A stretch of DNA of 64,000 nucleotides from Microbacterium arborescens (GTDB taxonomy: Bacteria > Actinomycetota > Actinomycetes > Actinomycetales > Microbacteriaceae). Made by a program: the position numbers and the translations under genes. Position 1 is the first letter of the stretch, and every line of letters begins with the position of its first letter. Of the stretch, positions 9,743 to 19,379 are shown one piece after another. The notes under the pieces were generated by a model. It made no database searches, was not told where the DNA came from, and was given only the letters and a program-made list of their open reading frames with translations. Location of the stretch: positions 1,426,001 to 1,490,000 of the forward strand of contig NZ_CP128474.1 in the NCBI RefSeq assembly GCF_030369635.1, written 5' to 3'.

Positions 9743-10045
9743 ATGAAGAACGCGCTGTGGTTCGTTTTGGGCGTCGCCGGCGGTTTCGTCGCTGCGCACG
9801 TGGTCAACAAGGATCCGCGCGGTCACGAGATGCTCGCCGAGGTCGATGCGCGGATCTCCGAGTTCGCCGATCGCATCGGCGACGCTTACCGCGAGCAGGA
9901 GGCCCGCATCGAGGGCCTCGCGGCGGACGTCAAGGGCGCAGCCTCCGACGCTCTCGACTCGGCTGCCGACGCCGCCTCCGACGTCGCGGACGCGGCCCGT
10001 GACGCCGTCGCGAAGGCCAAGAACGCCGCCGACTCCTCACACTGA
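9743..10045 (+). CDS. Small membrane-anchored helical protein
   Basis: A 100-residue protein of unknown function. An N-terminal hydrophobic helix (NALWFVLGVAGGFVAAHVV, about 2-21) is followed by a long Ala/Asp/Glu-rich amphipathic helix (ADVKGAASDALDSAADAASD and similar to the end), resembling apolipoprotein- or LEA-like repeats, ending in a lysine-rich stretch. The leaderless start ATG 9743 is preferred because TAACAT (9730-9735) ends seven bases before it; an ATG at 9734 lies inside that box. The gene sits between rpsD and alaS, 66 bp before the alaS start. Likely a membrane-associated coiled protein. Confidence 0.72.
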   Translation: MKNALWFVLGVAGGFVAAHVVNKDPRGHEMLAEVDARISEFADRIGDAYREQEARIEGLAADVKGAASDALDSAADAASDVADAARDAVAKAKNAADSSH

Positions 10046-10111
10046 CACCCGACCCGATCGCGGCGTCGCGCCCTGGGCGCGACGCCGATGCCTGCCTGCC
10101 GAAGGAACCCG

Positions 10112-12775
10112 ATGAAGACCGCCGAGATCGCCCAGCGTTACCTGGACTACTTCGAGAAGAAGGGGCACACGATCGTGCCCTCCGCATCGCTCGTCACCGA
10201 AGACCCCGCGCTGCTGTTCACCGTGGCCGGCATGGTCCCCTTCATCCCGTACCTGTCGGGCGATGTGCCCGCGCCGTACTCGCGCGCGGCCGATGTGCAG
10301 AAGTGCATCCGCACCAACGACATCGAGGAGGTCGGCAAGACCCCTCGCCACGGCACCTTCTTCCAGATGCTGGGCAACTGGTCGTTCGGCGACTACTTCA
10401 AGGAGGGCGCCATCTCGTTCGCCTGGGAGCTGCTGACGAGCCCCGAGGCGGAGGGCGGCCTCGGGTTCGATCCGAAGGACCTGTGGGTGACCGTCTACGA
10501 GGAGGACGACGAGGCTCGCGAGCTGTGGCTGAAGCACTCCACGTTGCCCGAAGAGCGCATCCAGCGCCTCGGTAAGGACACCAACTACTGGAGCACCGGC
10601 CTGCCGGGTCCCGCCGGCCCGTGTTCCGAGATCTTCTTCGACCGTGGTCCCGCGTACGGGATCGACGGCGGCCCGGCCACCGACGACGACCGCTACGTCG
10701 AGATCTGGAACCTCGTCTTCATGCAGTTCGAGATCGCCGATGTCCGCTCGAAGTACGACTTCACGATCGTCGGCGAGCTGCCGAACAAGAACATCGACAC
10801 CGGCATGGGGCTCGAGCGGGTCGCCTTCATCAAGCAGGGCGTCGACAACATGTACGAGACCGACCAGGTCCGTCCGGTGCTCGATAAGGCCGTCGAGCTC
10901 TCGGGCAAGACCTACGGCGCCAACCACGACGACGACGTGCTCTTCCGTGTCATCGCCGATCACGTGCGCTCCTCGCTCATGCTGCTCTCCGACGGGGTCA
11001 CCCCGTCGAACGACGGGCGAGGGTACATCCTGCGCCGTCTGATGCGCCGTGCCATCCGCTCGATGCGTCTGCTCGGCGTCGAAGGTCCGAGCTTCGCGGA
11101 GCTGTTCGCCGCGTCGCGCGACGCGATGCGGGAGGCGTACCCGATCGTCGAGACCGACTATGCGCGACTGTCGCAGTACGCCCTCGCCGAGGAGGCGACG
11201 TTCCTGCGCACGCTCGCCGCGGGCTCGGAGCTGCTCGACGAGTCGGTCGAGCAGGCAAAGAAGGCCGGCGAAGGCAAGCTGAGCGGCGCGCAGGCGTTCC
11301 TCCTGCACGATACCTACGGATTCCCCATCGATCTGACTCTCGAGATCGTCGAGGAGGCGGGACTCAGCGTCGACCGCGGCGCTTTCGACTCGCTGATGCA
11401 GGAACAGCGAGAGCGCGCCAAGGCGGACGCGCGTTCCCGCAAGGGACAGCTCGCCGACACGAGCGTGTACCGCGATTTCCGCGCGCAGGGCGAGACGGTC
11501 TTCACCGGCTACACCGAGCTGGAGACGGGCTCGCGCGTGCTCGGCATCCTGGTCGGCGGCGTCTCGGTCGACCGCGCCGCGCAGGGGCAGATCGCCGAGG
11601 TGATCCTCGCCGAGACGGCCCTGTACGCCGAGTCTGGCGGCCAGGTCGCCGACAAGGGCGTCATCGTGGGCCCGGGCTACGAGCTCGAAGTCCTCGACGT
11701 GCAGAAGCCGGTCCCCGGGCTCGTCAGCCACACCGTCGAGGTCACGACTGGCGAGGTGGCGGTAGGCGAATCCGCGACGACGGTGGTGGATGCCGCGAAC
11801 CGGCGGGCGGCGCAGCAGGCTCACTCCGCCACGCACCTCGTGCACGCTGCCCTGCGCGACACGCTCGGCAAGAGCGCGACGCAGGCCGGCTCGCTGAACC
11901 GTGCCGGCTACCTGCGGTTCGACTTCTCGTGGGGTCAGGCGCTCTCGCCCGAGACCCGCACCGAGATCGAGGAGATCGCCAACAACGCTGTCCGTGACAA
12001 CCTCGAGGTCACAACGCGGATCATGTCGCTCGACGAGGCGAAGGCCGCCGGAGCCATGGCGCTCTTCGGCGAGAAGTACGGCGAAACCGTCCGCATGGTC
12101 GACATCGGGGGTCCCTGGTCGCGCGAGCTCTGCGCCGGCACCCACGTGTCGTCCAGCGCTGAGGTCGGCCTCATCAACCTCATCGGCGAGTCGTCGGTCG
12201 GCGCCTCGAACCGCCGCGTCGAGGCGCTGGTCGGGCAGGATGCCTTCCGCGAGCTGGCAGCCGAGCGCGCGATCGTCTCGCAGCTCACGACGTCGTTGAA
12301 GACGCCGCGCGATCAGCTCGCGGCCCGTGTCGCTGAGCTCGCCGCGAGCCTCAAGGCCGCGGAGAAGCGGATCGCCCAGTTCGAGGCACGCGCCCTCGCC
12401 GACCGGCTGCCGCAGCTCGTGGCGACGGCCTCGCCCGCGGGACCGTTCCAGATCGTCGCCGAGTCGCTGGGATCCGCGGGATCCGCCGACGATGCGCGCA
12501 CCCTGGCGTTGCAGGTGCGCGACCGGCTCGGAGCCGACACCGCGGCGATCGTCGCACTGGGTGCCGTCGTCGGCGAGCGACCCGTCGTCGTGGTCGCCGC
12601 CAATGAGGCCGCGCGCGCCGCCGGCGCCAAGGCCGGCGTCCTGGCGAAGGCTGCGGCATCCGCTCTCGGTGGCGGCGGCGGTGGACGCGACGATGTGGCG
12701 CAGGGCGGCGGGACGGACGCTGCAGCGCTCCCGGCGGCGCTCCGCGCCGTCCGCGACGCGGCGAGTGGCTTGTGA
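10112..12775 (+). CDS. alaS: Alanyl-tRNA synthetase
   Basis: Charges tRNA-Ala with alanine and edits mischarged Ser/Gly. The 887-residue enzyme has the class II catalytic core at the N-terminus (RHGTFFQMLGNWSFGDYF, GLERVAFI), a tRNA-recognition domain, and an editing domain with HSATHLVHA at about 571-579 and CAGTH at about 674-678, so editing metal ligands are present. The C-terminal DHHA1-type domain ends in a Gly-rich segment (GGGGGGRDDVAQGGG). The start MKTAEIAQRYLDYF is chosen because GAAGGA precedes it; an upstream ATG at 10088 would add eight unlikely residues. First gene of the run through to nusB. The stop overlaps the ruvX start. Confidence 0.98.
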   Translation: MKTAEIAQRYLDYFEKKGHTIVPSASLVTEDPALLFTVAGMVPFIPYLSGDVPAPYSRAADVQKCIRTNDIEEVGKTPRHGTFFQMLGNWSFGDYFKEGAISFAWELLTSPEAEGGLGFDPKDLWVTVYEEDDEARELWLKHSTLPEERIQRLGKDTNYWSTGLPGPAGPCSEIFFDRGPAYGIDGGPATDDDRYVEIWNLVFMQFEIADVRSKYDFTIVGELPNKNIDTGMGLERVAFIKQGVDNMYETDQVRPVLDKAVELSGKTYGANHDDDVLFRVIADHVRSSLMLLSDGVTPSNDGRGYILRRLMRRAIRSMRLLGVEGPSFAELFAASRDAMREAYPIVETDYARLSQYALAEEATFLRTLAAGSELLDESVEQAKKAGEGKLSGAQAFLLHDTYGFPIDLTLEIVEEAGLSVDRGAFDSLMQEQRERAKADARSRKGQLADTSVYRDFRAQGETVFTGYTELETGSRVLGILVGGVSVDRAAQGQIAEVILAETALYAESGGQVADKGVIVGPGYELEVLDVQKPVPGLVSHTVEVTTGEVAVGESATTVVDAANRRAAQQAHSATHLVHAALRDTLGKSATQAGSLNRAGYLRFDFSWGQALSPETRTEIEEIANNAVRDNLEVTTRIMSLDEAKAAGAMALFGEKYGETVRMVDIGGPWSRELCAGTHVSSSAEVGLINLIGESSVGASNRRVEALVGQDAFRELAAERAIVSQLTTSLKTPRDQLAARVAELAASLKAAEKRIAQFEARALADRLPQLVATASPAGPFQIVAESLGSAGSADDARTLALQVRDRLGADTAAIVALGAVVGERPVVVVAANEAARAAGAKAGVLAKAAASALGGGGGGRDDVAQGGGTDAAALPAALRAVRDAASGL

Positions 12776-13242
12776 GCGGATTCCGGCCCGGCGTCCGTAT
12801 CGGCGTCGATGTCGGCACCGCTCGTATCGGCGTCGCGCGGTGCGACCGGGACGGTCTGCTGGCGGTGCCGGTCGAGACGGTGCCGCGTGGCGAGGGCGAT
12901 CTCGCCCGTATCGCCGCCCTTGCGGCTGAGTACGAGGCGGTCGAGCTCGTTGTCGGGCTGCCGGTCGCGCTCAGCGGACGGGAGACGGCGTCGACGGCCG
13001 ATGCGCGCGGCTTCGCCGAGGCCCTAGCCGCTGCCGGCCACTCCGTGCGCCTGGTCGACGAGCGGCTGAGCACCGTCAGCGCGCACAGCGCATTGCGCGG
13101 TTCGGGCCGATCCCAGCGATCATCTCGTAGCATTGTTGACCAGGTCGCCGCCGTAGTGCTCCTCCAGCAGGCACTCGACGTCGAGAAGAGCACCGGTAAC
13201 CCGCCCGGCGCTTCCGTCGCACCCTCGCAGGAGCACCCCTGA
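12772..13242 (+). CDS. ruvX: Putative pre-16S rRNA nuclease / Holliday junction resolvase (YqgF family)
   Basis: A 156-residue RNase H-fold protein. Visible family features are the N-terminal GVDVGTARIGVA with the first catalytic Asp, VELVVGLPVALSGRE in the centre, VRLVDERLSTVSA with the Glu, and a C-terminal DQVAAVVLLQ with the last acidic residue. Family members process 16S rRNA ends and have also been proposed to resolve recombination junctions. GTG start overlaps the alaS stop by four bases (GTGA), so translation is coupled. mltG starts one base after its stop. The Ser/Arg-containing loop near residues 115-122 is shorter than in some relatives. Confidence 0.93.
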   Translation: MSGFRPGVRIGVDVGTARIGVARCDRDGLLAVPVETVPRGEGDLARIAALAAEYEAVELVVGLPVALSGRETASTADARGFAEALAAAGHSVRLVDERLSTVSAHSALRGSGRSQRSSRSIVDQVAAVVLLQQALDVEKSTGNPPGASVAPSQEHP

Positions 13243-13243
13243 C

Positions 13244-14641
13244 ATGACTGACCGCCCGCCGCACGACACCGGCGTCCCGACGAGCCGACGGGCAGCGCGC
13301 GCGGCCGCCCAGAGCACGGCATCCGCGCCGGGTGGTGCAGCGCCTTCCCGTGACGCCTCGCGTCTCGAGTACGCGCCGGCCTCCGCCGCTGAGCACCGTG
13401 CATCGGCGCACGCTCCGGCGTCCCGCGATCAGGCTCAGGGCGAGCAGCCGACGCACCAGCAGGCGCCGCGGGCCGCTGCGCCTGCTGTCGGTACACTCGA
13501 CGCCCTGTTCACGGGTGAGGTCAGCACGCACGAGGTCGGCGCGGTGCCCAGCCGGCACGACCGCGATCGGAAGAAGAGCCGCATCGCCAAGTGGGTCGTG
13601 CTCGTCGTGATCCTGGCGATCGTCGGGGGCATCGGTGTGGGCGCAGCATGGGTCTGGAACACCTACGAGCCGCAGATCCGGTCGGTGATGGGCTGGGAGG
13701 AGCCGAAAGACTTCGAGCCCGGCGAGGCGACGGGCGAGGTGCTCGTGACCGTCGTCGGCGGCGACACCGGCTCGACGATCTCGCAGACGCTCTTCGACCA
13801 GGGCGTCACCAAGACTCCGACGGCGTTCTACGATCACCTGATCGCGACGGCTCAGAACCCCACCTTCCAACCCGGCGTCTATGCGCTGCAGCAGCGGATG
13901 ACCTCTGAGGCCGCCCTCGCCCTCATCCTCGATCCGACGAGCAAGCGCCAGAACGCAGCGCAGCTGCGCGAGGGGCTGACGATGGATCAGACCGTCGAGG
14001 TGCTCGCGCAGGGAACGGGGATGCCGGTCGAGGACTTCACCGCCGCCGTCGCCGATCCTGCCGCCTACGGTGTCGCCGCCGACACGCTCGAGGGCTGGCT
14101 GTTCCCGGCGACCTATCAGTTCGACCCCGGCCTGTCCGCCGCCGACATCGTGCGCACGATGGTCGACCGTACGGTCGAGTCCCTCAACGCCGCGGGGGTA
14201 CCGGAGGATCGTCGTGAGGAGATCCTCACGACGGCATCCATCATCCAGCGCGAGGCACGGCTGTCGGACGACTTCTACAAGGTGTCGCGCGTCATCGCGA
14301 ACCGCCTGACCGACGGCATGCGTCTGCAGATGGACTCCACGGCGCAGTACGGGTACGACGAGATGCACGACGGCACGGCGAGCTCGTCCGCAGCGGCTCT
14401 GGAAGATGACAACGCCTGGAACACCTACGTCCGGGAGGGCCTGCCGGCCGGACCGATCGCGAATCCCGGCGACAAGGCGATCGATGCGGCCATGCATCCC
14501 GCCGAGGGCCCGTGGCTTTACTTCGTCACGTGGAACATGGACACCGGCGAGACGATCTTCTCGGCGACGTACGAAGAGCACCAGGCGGGCATCGACCAGT
14601 GGCACGCGTGGTGCGACGCGAATGACAACCGGGGCTGCTGA
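13244..14641 (+). CDS. mltG: Endolytic murein transglycosylase MltG
   Basis: A YceG-family enzyme that cuts nascent peptidoglycan glycan strands at the membrane. The 465-residue protein has an Ala/Pro-rich cytoplasmic region of about 105 residues, one transmembrane helix (WVVLVVILAIVGGIGVGAAW, about 115-135), and the extracellular LytM-like and catalytic domains. The catalytic Glu lies at about 337 in ASIIQREARL, and the conserved DSTAQYGY and YFVTWNMDTGE segments follow. The cytoplasmic extension is long, as in other actinobacteria. Its last 20 bases overlap the start of aroE. Confidence 0.95.
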   Translation: MTDRPPHDTGVPTSRRAARAAAQSTASAPGGAAPSRDASRLEYAPASAAEHRASAHAPASRDQAQGEQPTHQQAPRAAAPAVGTLDALFTGEVSTHEVGAVPSRHDRDRKKSRIAKWVVLVVILAIVGGIGVGAAWVWNTYEPQIRSVMGWEEPKDFEPGEATGEVLVTVVGGDTGSTISQTLFDQGVTKTPTAFYDHLIATAQNPTFQPGVYALQQRMTSEAALALILDPTSKRQNAAQLREGLTMDQTVEVLAQGTGMPVEDFTAAVADPAAYGVAADTLEGWLFPATYQFDPGLSAADIVRTMVDRTVESLNAAGVPEDRREEILTTASIIQREARLSDDFYKVSRVIANRLTDGMRLQMDSTAQYGYDEMHDGTASSSAAALEDDNAWNTYVREGLPAGPIANPGDKAIDAAMHPAEGPWLYFVTWNMDTGETIFSATYEEHQAGIDQWHAWCDANDNRGC

Positions 14642-15482
14642 CCTTTCGGCGCGCCCGCGTCGTCGTTTCGAGGTGTGGGGCTCGCCGATCGAGCACAGTC
14701 TGTCGCCGCTGCTCCACGCCGCGGCCTACGACCGGCTCGGCTTGCCGTGGACGTACGGGCGACGTCGGGTCGACGAGTCGTCGTTCGCACGCGAGCTGGC
14801 CGCGCTCGACTCCGAGGTGCACGGACTCTCGCTGACGATGCCGCTGAAGACCCTCGCGCACAACGCGGGTCGCCGACGGGATGCCGCGGCGAGTGCGACC
14901 GGTGCGGCGAATACGCTTGTGCGCTCCGGCGACGGGTGGGCGGCCTTCAACACGGATGTCGGCGGCCTGGCGGCCGCGCTCACCGAGATCGGTCTCGCGG
15001 GCGCGGCACGGGCGCGCATCGTCGGCGCGGGGGCGACGGCGACCTCGGCGCTCCTCGCCCTCGAGCGCATCGGCGTCGATCGCGTCGACATCGCCGCGCG
15101 CAGACCCGCCGCGGCGGCCCCTCTGCTGGCGCTCGCGGCGAGCCGTGGCATCGACGCGACGGTGTCGCCGCTGGACGCTCCCGCGGGCGACGTCGAGCTG
15201 ACCGTGTCGACGCTGCCTGGAGACGCACCGGTCACGGATGCCGTCTCGGCGCGTCTCGCGGCCGTCGGCGGCACGCTGTACGACGTCGTCTACGGCAACT
15301 GGCCGACTGCGCTCGGACACGCGTGGCTGGCGGCCGGCCGGCCCGCTCACGCCGGGGCGACCATGCTGCTCCACCAGGCGGTGCTGCAGATCCGCATCTT
15401 CGCGACGGGATCGCCTGACGAACCGCTGCCCGGCGAGGAGGGCGTCGTCGCCGTCATGCGCCGGGCGCTCGTGGGAGGATAG
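14622..15482 (+). CDS. aroE: Shikimate dehydrogenase
   Basis: Reduces 3-dehydroshikimate to shikimate with NADPH. The 286-residue protein has the substrate site [13 protein letters not shown] (20-32), the catalytic Lys at 76 (LTMPLKT), the catalytic Asp at 112 (FNTDVGG) and the nucleotide-binding GAGATATS at 135-142. Start ATG 14622 lies inside mltG; no better start preserves the N-terminal strand. It opens the compact aro run, followed after 4 bp by aroC. Some actinobacterial AroE-like proteins use quinate instead; the position in the aro cluster favours shikimate. Confidence 0.94.
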   Translation: MTTGAADLSARPRRRFEVWGSPIEHSLSPLLHAAAYDRLGLPWTYGRRRVDESSFARELAALDSEVHGLSLTMPLKTLAHNAGRRRDAAASATGAANTLVRSGDGWAAFNTDVGGLAAALTEIGLAGAARARIVGAGATATSALLALERIGVDRVDIAARRPAAAAPLLALAASRGIDATVSPLDAPAGDVELTVSTLPGDAPVTDAVSARLAAVGGTLYDVVYGNWPTALGHAWLAAGRPAHAGATMLLHQAVLQIRIFATGSPDEPLPGEEGVVAVMRRALVGG

Positions 15483-15486
15483 ACGA

Positions 15487-16698
15487 ATGCTCCGCGTGCT
15501 CACGGCCGGCGAATCGCACGGCCCCGAACTCGTCGCCCTCATGGAGGGTCTTCCCGCCGGCGTGCCCGTATCGCGTGCCGCCATCCAAGCCGACCTCGCT
15601 CGGCGCAAGCTCGGCTACGGCCGCGGTTCGCGCATGAAGTTCGAGGAGGACGAGCTCACGATCTCGACGGGCGTGCGTCACGGCTTCAGCCTCGGCAGCC
15701 CGATCGCGCTGCGCATCGGGAACACCGAGTGGCCCAAGTGGGTCGAGGTGATGAGCCCCGAGCCCGTCGAGCTCACCGAGCGCTCGCGCGGACGCGGCGC
15801 CGCCCTGACGCGCCCCCGTCCGGGCCACGCCGACCTCGTCGGCATGCAGAAGTACGGCTTCGACGAGGCCCGCCCGATCCTCGAGCGTGCGAGCGCTCGC
15901 GAGACCGCCGCGCGGGTGGCTCTCGGTGCCGTCGCCCGCTCGTTCCTCGGCGAGCTCGGGATCCGCCTCGTCAGCCACACCCTCTCCATCGGCCCGGTCC
16001 GGGTGCCCGACGGCGCGCCCCTGCCGAGCCCCGACGACGTCGACGCCCTCGACGCCGATCCGCTGCGGTGCTTCCACGCCGACACGTCTGCGGCGATGGT
16101 TGCCGAGGTCGACGCTGCCAAGAAGGACGGCGACACGCTCGGCGGCATCGTCGAGGTCCTCGCATACGGGCTCCCGCCCGGGCTCGGTTCGCACGTGCAG
16201 TGGGACCGCCGTCTCGATGCGAAGCTCGCGCAGGCGCTGATGGGCATCCAGGCGATCAAGGGCGTCGAGGTCGGTGACGGGTTCGAGACCACGCGTCGTC
16301 GCGGCTCTGCGGCGCATGACGAACTGTTCGCGACCGATGCGGGAATCGCTCGTTCCAGCGACAAGGCGGGCGGCACCGAAGGCGGGATGTCCACCGGTAC
16401 CGTCCTGCGTGTCCGGGCCGGTATGAAGCCGATCGCGACCGTGCCCAAGGCCCTGCGCACCGTCGACGTCGCCTCGGGTGACTCTGCGACGGCGCACCAC
16501 CAGCGCTCCGACGTCTGCGCCGTGCCGGCGGCGGGCGTCGTCGCCGAGGCGATGGTCGCCATCGTGCTCGCCGAGTCGGTGCTCGAGAAGTTCGGTGGCG
16601 ACAACGTCGCCGAGACGCGTCGCAACCTCGAGGGATACCTCGCGGCGATCCCCGAGACGCTTCGCTCGGCGGCATTCAGCGACGACGCGATCGGATGA
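15487..16698 (+). CDS. aroC: Chorismate synthase
   Basis: Converts 5-enolpyruvylshikimate 3-phosphate to chorismate using reduced FMN. The 403-residue product begins [20 protein letters not shown], which contains the first family signature; [15 protein letters not shown] and GSAAHDELF in the later part are also characteristic. Length is normal for the family. The ribosome site GGAGGA lies at 15474-15479, within the end of aroE. The 3' end overlaps aroK by four bases. AroA (EPSP synthase) is not in this window. Confidence 0.97.
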   Translation: MLRVLTAGESHGPELVALMEGLPAGVPVSRAAIQADLARRKLGYGRGSRMKFEEDELTISTGVRHGFSLGSPIALRIGNTEWPKWVEVMSPEPVELTERSRGRGAALTRPRPGHADLVGMQKYGFDEARPILERASARETAARVALGAVARSFLGELGIRLVSHTLSIGPVRVPDGAPLPSPDDVDALDADPLRCFHADTSAAMVAEVDAAKKDGDTLGGIVEVLAYGLPPGLGSHVQWDRRLDAKLAQALMGIQAIKGVEVGDGFETTRRRGSAAHDELFATDAGIARSSDKAGGTEGGMSTGTVLRVRAGMKPIATVPKALRTVDVASGDSATAHHQRSDVCAVPAAGVVAEAMVAIVLAESVLEKFGGDNVAETRRNLEGYLAAIPETLRSAAFSDDAIG

Positions 16699-17204
16699 CA
16701 GCCCCGGCGATCGTCCTGATCGGACCGATGGGCGCGGGCAAGTCGAGCATCGGAAAGAAGCTGGCGCGCGTGCTCGGGACGACGTTCACCGACAGCGACA
16801 GCCTCGTCGTCCGCGACCACGGCCCGATCGAGCAGCTCTTCGCGGCACACGGCGAGCACCACTTCCGCGAGCTCGAGAGACGTGCGGTCGTCGAAGCCCT
16901 CGGTCGCGGCGGCGTCGTCGCGCTCGGCGGCGGCGCGGTGCTGCATGCCGACACCCGAGCCGACCTGGCCTCGCACCGCGTGGTGCTGCTGACCGTGTCG
17001 GAACAGACGATCGCGTCCCGCCTCGCCGGGACCACGCGCCCGCTGCTGCAGGGCGACGACCCGGTGGGTCGCTGGCGCGAGGTCGCCGAGAGCCGTCGCG
17101 AGCTCTACGGACAGCTCGCCGACGCGCGATTCGACACATCCACCGGCCGGATCCAGGACATCGTCGACGCCATCGCGGCGTGGGCTCAGGAGGAGACGTC
17201 ATGA
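16695..17204 (+). CDS. aroK: Shikimate kinase
   Basis: Phosphorylates shikimate at the 3-hydroxyl with ATP. The 169-residue P-loop kinase has Walker A GPMGAGKS at 10-17, the substrate-binding DSDSLV near 33-38, FRELERRAV, and [11 protein letters not shown] in the shikimate-binding region. A lid Arg lies in [11 protein letters not shown]. Start and stop both overlap neighbours by four bases (ATGA with aroC, and the stop with the aroB ATG), a sign of strict translational coupling in the aro operon. Confidence 0.96.
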   Translation: MTAPAIVLIGPMGAGKSSIGKKLARVLGTTFTDSDSLVVRDHGPIEQLFAAHGEHHFRELERRAVVEALGRGGVVALGGGAVLHADTRADLASHRVVLLTVSEQTIASRLAGTTRPLLQGDDPVGRWREVAESRRELYGQLADARFDTSTGRIQDIVDAIAAWAQEETS

Positions 17205-18277
17205 CAGACACCACCGTCATCGCCGTCGGGGGCGCCTCGCCCTACGACGTCACCATCGGGCGCGGCATCCTCCCGCTCGTCGGCTCGGCTCTGCCCGAGA
17301 CCGCCCGCAAGGTGCTCATCGTTCACCCCCCGACGCTGTCGGCGCAGGCAGAGCGTCTGCGCGAGATGCTGGGCGCAGACCGCCAGGTGCTGCTCGCCGA
17401 GATCCCCGACGCCGAGCAGGGCAAGCGCGTCGAGGTCGCGGCGTTCTGCTGGCAGGTCATGGGCCAGGCCGACTTCACCCGGACGGACGCCGTCGTCGGA
17501 TTCGGCGGCGGTGCCGTGACCGACCTCGCCGGTTTCGTCGCCGCGACGTGGTTGCGGGGCATCGCCGTCGTGCAGGTTCCCACGACGGTGCTCGGCATGG
17601 TCGATGCGGCCGTCGGCGGTAAGACGGGCATCAACACCGCGGAGGGCAAGAACCTGGTGGGGGCTTTCTGGCCCCCCGTCGCGGTCGTCTGCGACCTCGA
17701 CCTGCTCGACGGGCTTTCGCGCAACGAGCGCGTCGCCGGGTTCGCGGAGGTCGTGAAGGCCGGCTTCATCTGGCACCCCGAGATCCTCGACCTCATCGAG
17801 GCCGATCCCGAGGCGGCGGTCGACCCGCACAGCGATGCGTTCCGGCGCAGCATCGAGCTCGCCATCGACATGAAGGCGAAGGTCGTGGGGGAGGACCTGC
17901 GCGAGGCGGGCCTTCGTGAAGTGCTCAATTACGGACACACGCTCGGGCACGCGATCGAACACGCCGAGCGGTACCAGTGGCGCCACGGCGCGGCGGTGTC
18001 CGTGGGGATGATGTTCGCCGCCGAGCTCTCGCGGCTGGCGGGCCGGCTCCCGGATGCCGCAGCCCAGCGCCACCGCGACATCCTCGAGACCCTCGGGCTG
18101 CCCACGTCGTACCGCGCGGGTGCGTGGCGCCAGCTGCTGGCAACGATGCAACGCGACAAGAAGACGCGCGGCTCGATGCTGCGGTTCATCGTGCTCGACG
18201 ACATCGCGAAGCCCACGGTGCTGCAGGCGCCCGACGAGTCGCTTCTCTTCGCCGCGTACCAGGAGGTCGGGGCCTGA
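17201..18277 (+). CDS. aroB: 3-Dehydroquinate synthase
   Basis: Cyclises DAHP to 3-dehydroquinate, the second shikimate-pathway step, using NAD and a divalent metal. The 358-residue protein has the NAD-binding segment [39 protein letters not shown] and the metal-ligand segment [17 protein letters not shown]. Length and motifs match AroB and not 2-deoxy-scyllo-inosose synthases. The ATG overlaps the aroK stop by four bases, and GGAGGAG just upstream gives a good ribosome site. aroQ follows after 28 bp with its own -10-like motif. Confidence 0.97.
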   Translation: MTDTTVIAVGGASPYDVTIGRGILPLVGSALPETARKVLIVHPPTLSAQAERLREMLGADRQVLLAEIPDAEQGKRVEVAAFCWQVMGQADFTRTDAVVGFGGGAVTDLAGFVAATWLRGIAVVQVPTTVLGMVDAAVGGKTGINTAEGKNLVGAFWPPVAVVCDLDLLDGLSRNERVAGFAEVVKAGFIWHPEILDLIEADPEAAVDPHSDAFRRSIELAIDMKAKVVGEDLREAGLREVLNYGHTLGHAIEHAERYQWRHGAAVSVGMMFAAELSRLAGRLPDAAAQRHRDILETLGLPTSYRAGAWRQLLATMQRDKKTRGSMLRFIVLDDIAKPTVLQAPDESLLFAAYQEVGA

Positions 18278-18293
18278 TCCTGCCGGTCATCGG

Positions 18294-18299
18294 TAGGGT
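18294..18299 (+). promoter_or_regulatory. Predicted -10 element, leaderless start of aroQ
   Basis: TAGGGT ends six bases before the aroQ GTG at 18306. This gives aroQ a possible internal promoter within the aro operon. Motif-based prediction. Confidence 0.5.
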
Positions 18300-18305
18300 G
18301 GGCGC

Positions 18306-18749
18306 GTGAACACCCCCCGACGCCTGCTGCTCGTCAACGGGCCGAACCTGAACCTGCTCGGCATCCGCGAGCCGGAGATCTACGGCCGCGAGACGCTCGC
18401 TGACGTCGAGGCGCTCGTGGCCGAGACAGCGGCCGAGCGCGGTGTCGAGGTGCGCTGCGTGCAGAGCAACCACGAGGGCGTTCTCATCGACGCCATTCAC
18501 GAGGCTCGTACGGACTGTGCGGGCATCATCATCAACCCCGGTGGTCTCACACACACCTCCGTCGTCCTTCGCGACGCCCTCGCGGGAGTCGCGCTGCCGG
18601 TGGCCGAGGTCCACATCTCCGATGTCTCCCAGCGCGAGAGCTTCCGGCACCACTCCTATGTCGCCGACGTCGCCGCCGTGCATGTCATCGGCGAAGGCGT
18701 CGCCGGATACGCGCGCGCGACGCGACAGCTGCTCGACATCCTCGCGTAG
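18306..18749 (+). CDS. aroQ: 3-Dehydroquinate dehydratase, type II
   Basis: Dehydrates 3-dehydroquinate to 3-dehydroshikimate by the type II mechanism. The 147-residue protein starts with the characteristic [20 protein letters not shown], which includes the active-site Tyr, followed by [30 protein letters not shown] and the His-containing [17 protein letters not shown]. Dodecameric assembly is typical of the family. Placement after aroB completes dehydroquinate-to-shikimate conversion together with aroE. GTG start. Its TAG stop forms the first three bases of the efp -10 element. Confidence 0.96.
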   Translation: MNTPRRLLLVNGPNLNLLGIREPEIYGRETLADVEALVAETAAERGVEVRCVQSNHEGVLIDAIHEARTDCAGIIINPGGLTHTSVVLRDALAGVALPVAEVHISDVSQRESFRHHSYVADVAAVHVIGEGVAGYARATRQLLDILA

Positions 18750-18752
18750 AAT
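18747..18752 (+). promoter_or_regulatory. Predicted -10 element for efp
   Basis: TAGAAT overlaps the aroQ stop codon, leaving a leader of about 45 bases before the efp ATG. It is identical to the hexamers before relA and the DUF3039 gene. Confidence 0.5.
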
Positions 18753-18802
18753 CGATCCTCGGCCCGTCGGCCGCCCGACCACACGAACGGAACTCCACAC
18801 TC

Positions 18803-19363
18803 ATGGCATCGACCGCAGACATCAAGAACGGCGTCGTCCTCAGCATCGACGGTCAGCTTTGGAACGTCATCGAGTTCCAGCACGTCAAGCCCGGCAAGGG
18901 TGGCGCGTTCGTGCGCACGAAGCTGAAGAACGTCGTGTCGGGCAAGACCGTCGACCGCACCTACAACGCAGGCGCGAAGATCGAGATCGAGAACGTCGAC
19001 CGCCGCGATTTCACCTACCTCTACAACGACGGCGACAACTTCGTCTTCATGGACGTCGACGACTACGACCAGATCACGGTTCCCGCCGCCACCGTCGGCG
19101 ACGCCAAGAACTACCTGCTCGAGAACCAGCAGGTGCAGATCGCGCTGAACAACGGCAACCCGCTCTACATCGAGCTCCCCGCTTCTGTCGTGCTCGAGAT
19201 CACGTACACCGAGCCCGGCCTGCAGGGCGATCGCTCGTCGGCCGGCACGAAGTCCGCGACAGTCGAGACCGGGTACGAGATCCAGGTTCCGCTGTTCGTC
19301 GAGCAGGGCACGAAGGTCAAGGTCGACACCCGCACGGGTGACTACCTCGGCCGCGTGAACTGA
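18803..19363 (+). CDS. efp: Translation elongation factor P
   Basis: Relieves ribosome stalling at polyproline stretches. The 186-residue protein has three beta-barrel domains. The tip loop [15 protein letters not shown] places the conserved Lys at position 32, and the C-terminal signature ([22 protein letters not shown]) is clear. The enzymes that modify the tip Lys in other bacteria are not visible in this window. It is followed after 16 bp by nusB, the usual order in actinobacteria and firmicutes. The Pro-rich membrane proteins in this window (for example at 5610) are plausible clients. Confidence 0.98.
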   Translation: MASTADIKNGVVLSIDGQLWNVIEFQHVKPGKGGAFVRTKLKNVVSGKTVDRTYNAGAKIEIENVDRRDFTYLYNDGDNFVFMDVDDYDQITVPAATVGDAKNYLLENQQVQIALNNGNPLYIELPASVVLEITYTEPGLQGDRSSAGTKSATVETGYEIQVPLFVEQGTKVKVDTRTGDYLGRVN

Positions 19364-19379
19364 CGCCGGTCCTCGTCCG

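Noticed and set aside
6142..9810. 1222-codon open frame on the minus strand
   Set aside because: It runs antisense to rarA, the NUDIX fusion and rpsD, all of which have clear families. Its translation is Arg/Gly/Val/Asp-rich without motifs, as expected for shadow frames in high-GC DNA.
10037..12145. 702-codon open frame antisense to alaS
   Set aside because: Shadow of alaS, with low-information Arg/Asp/Val-rich translation.
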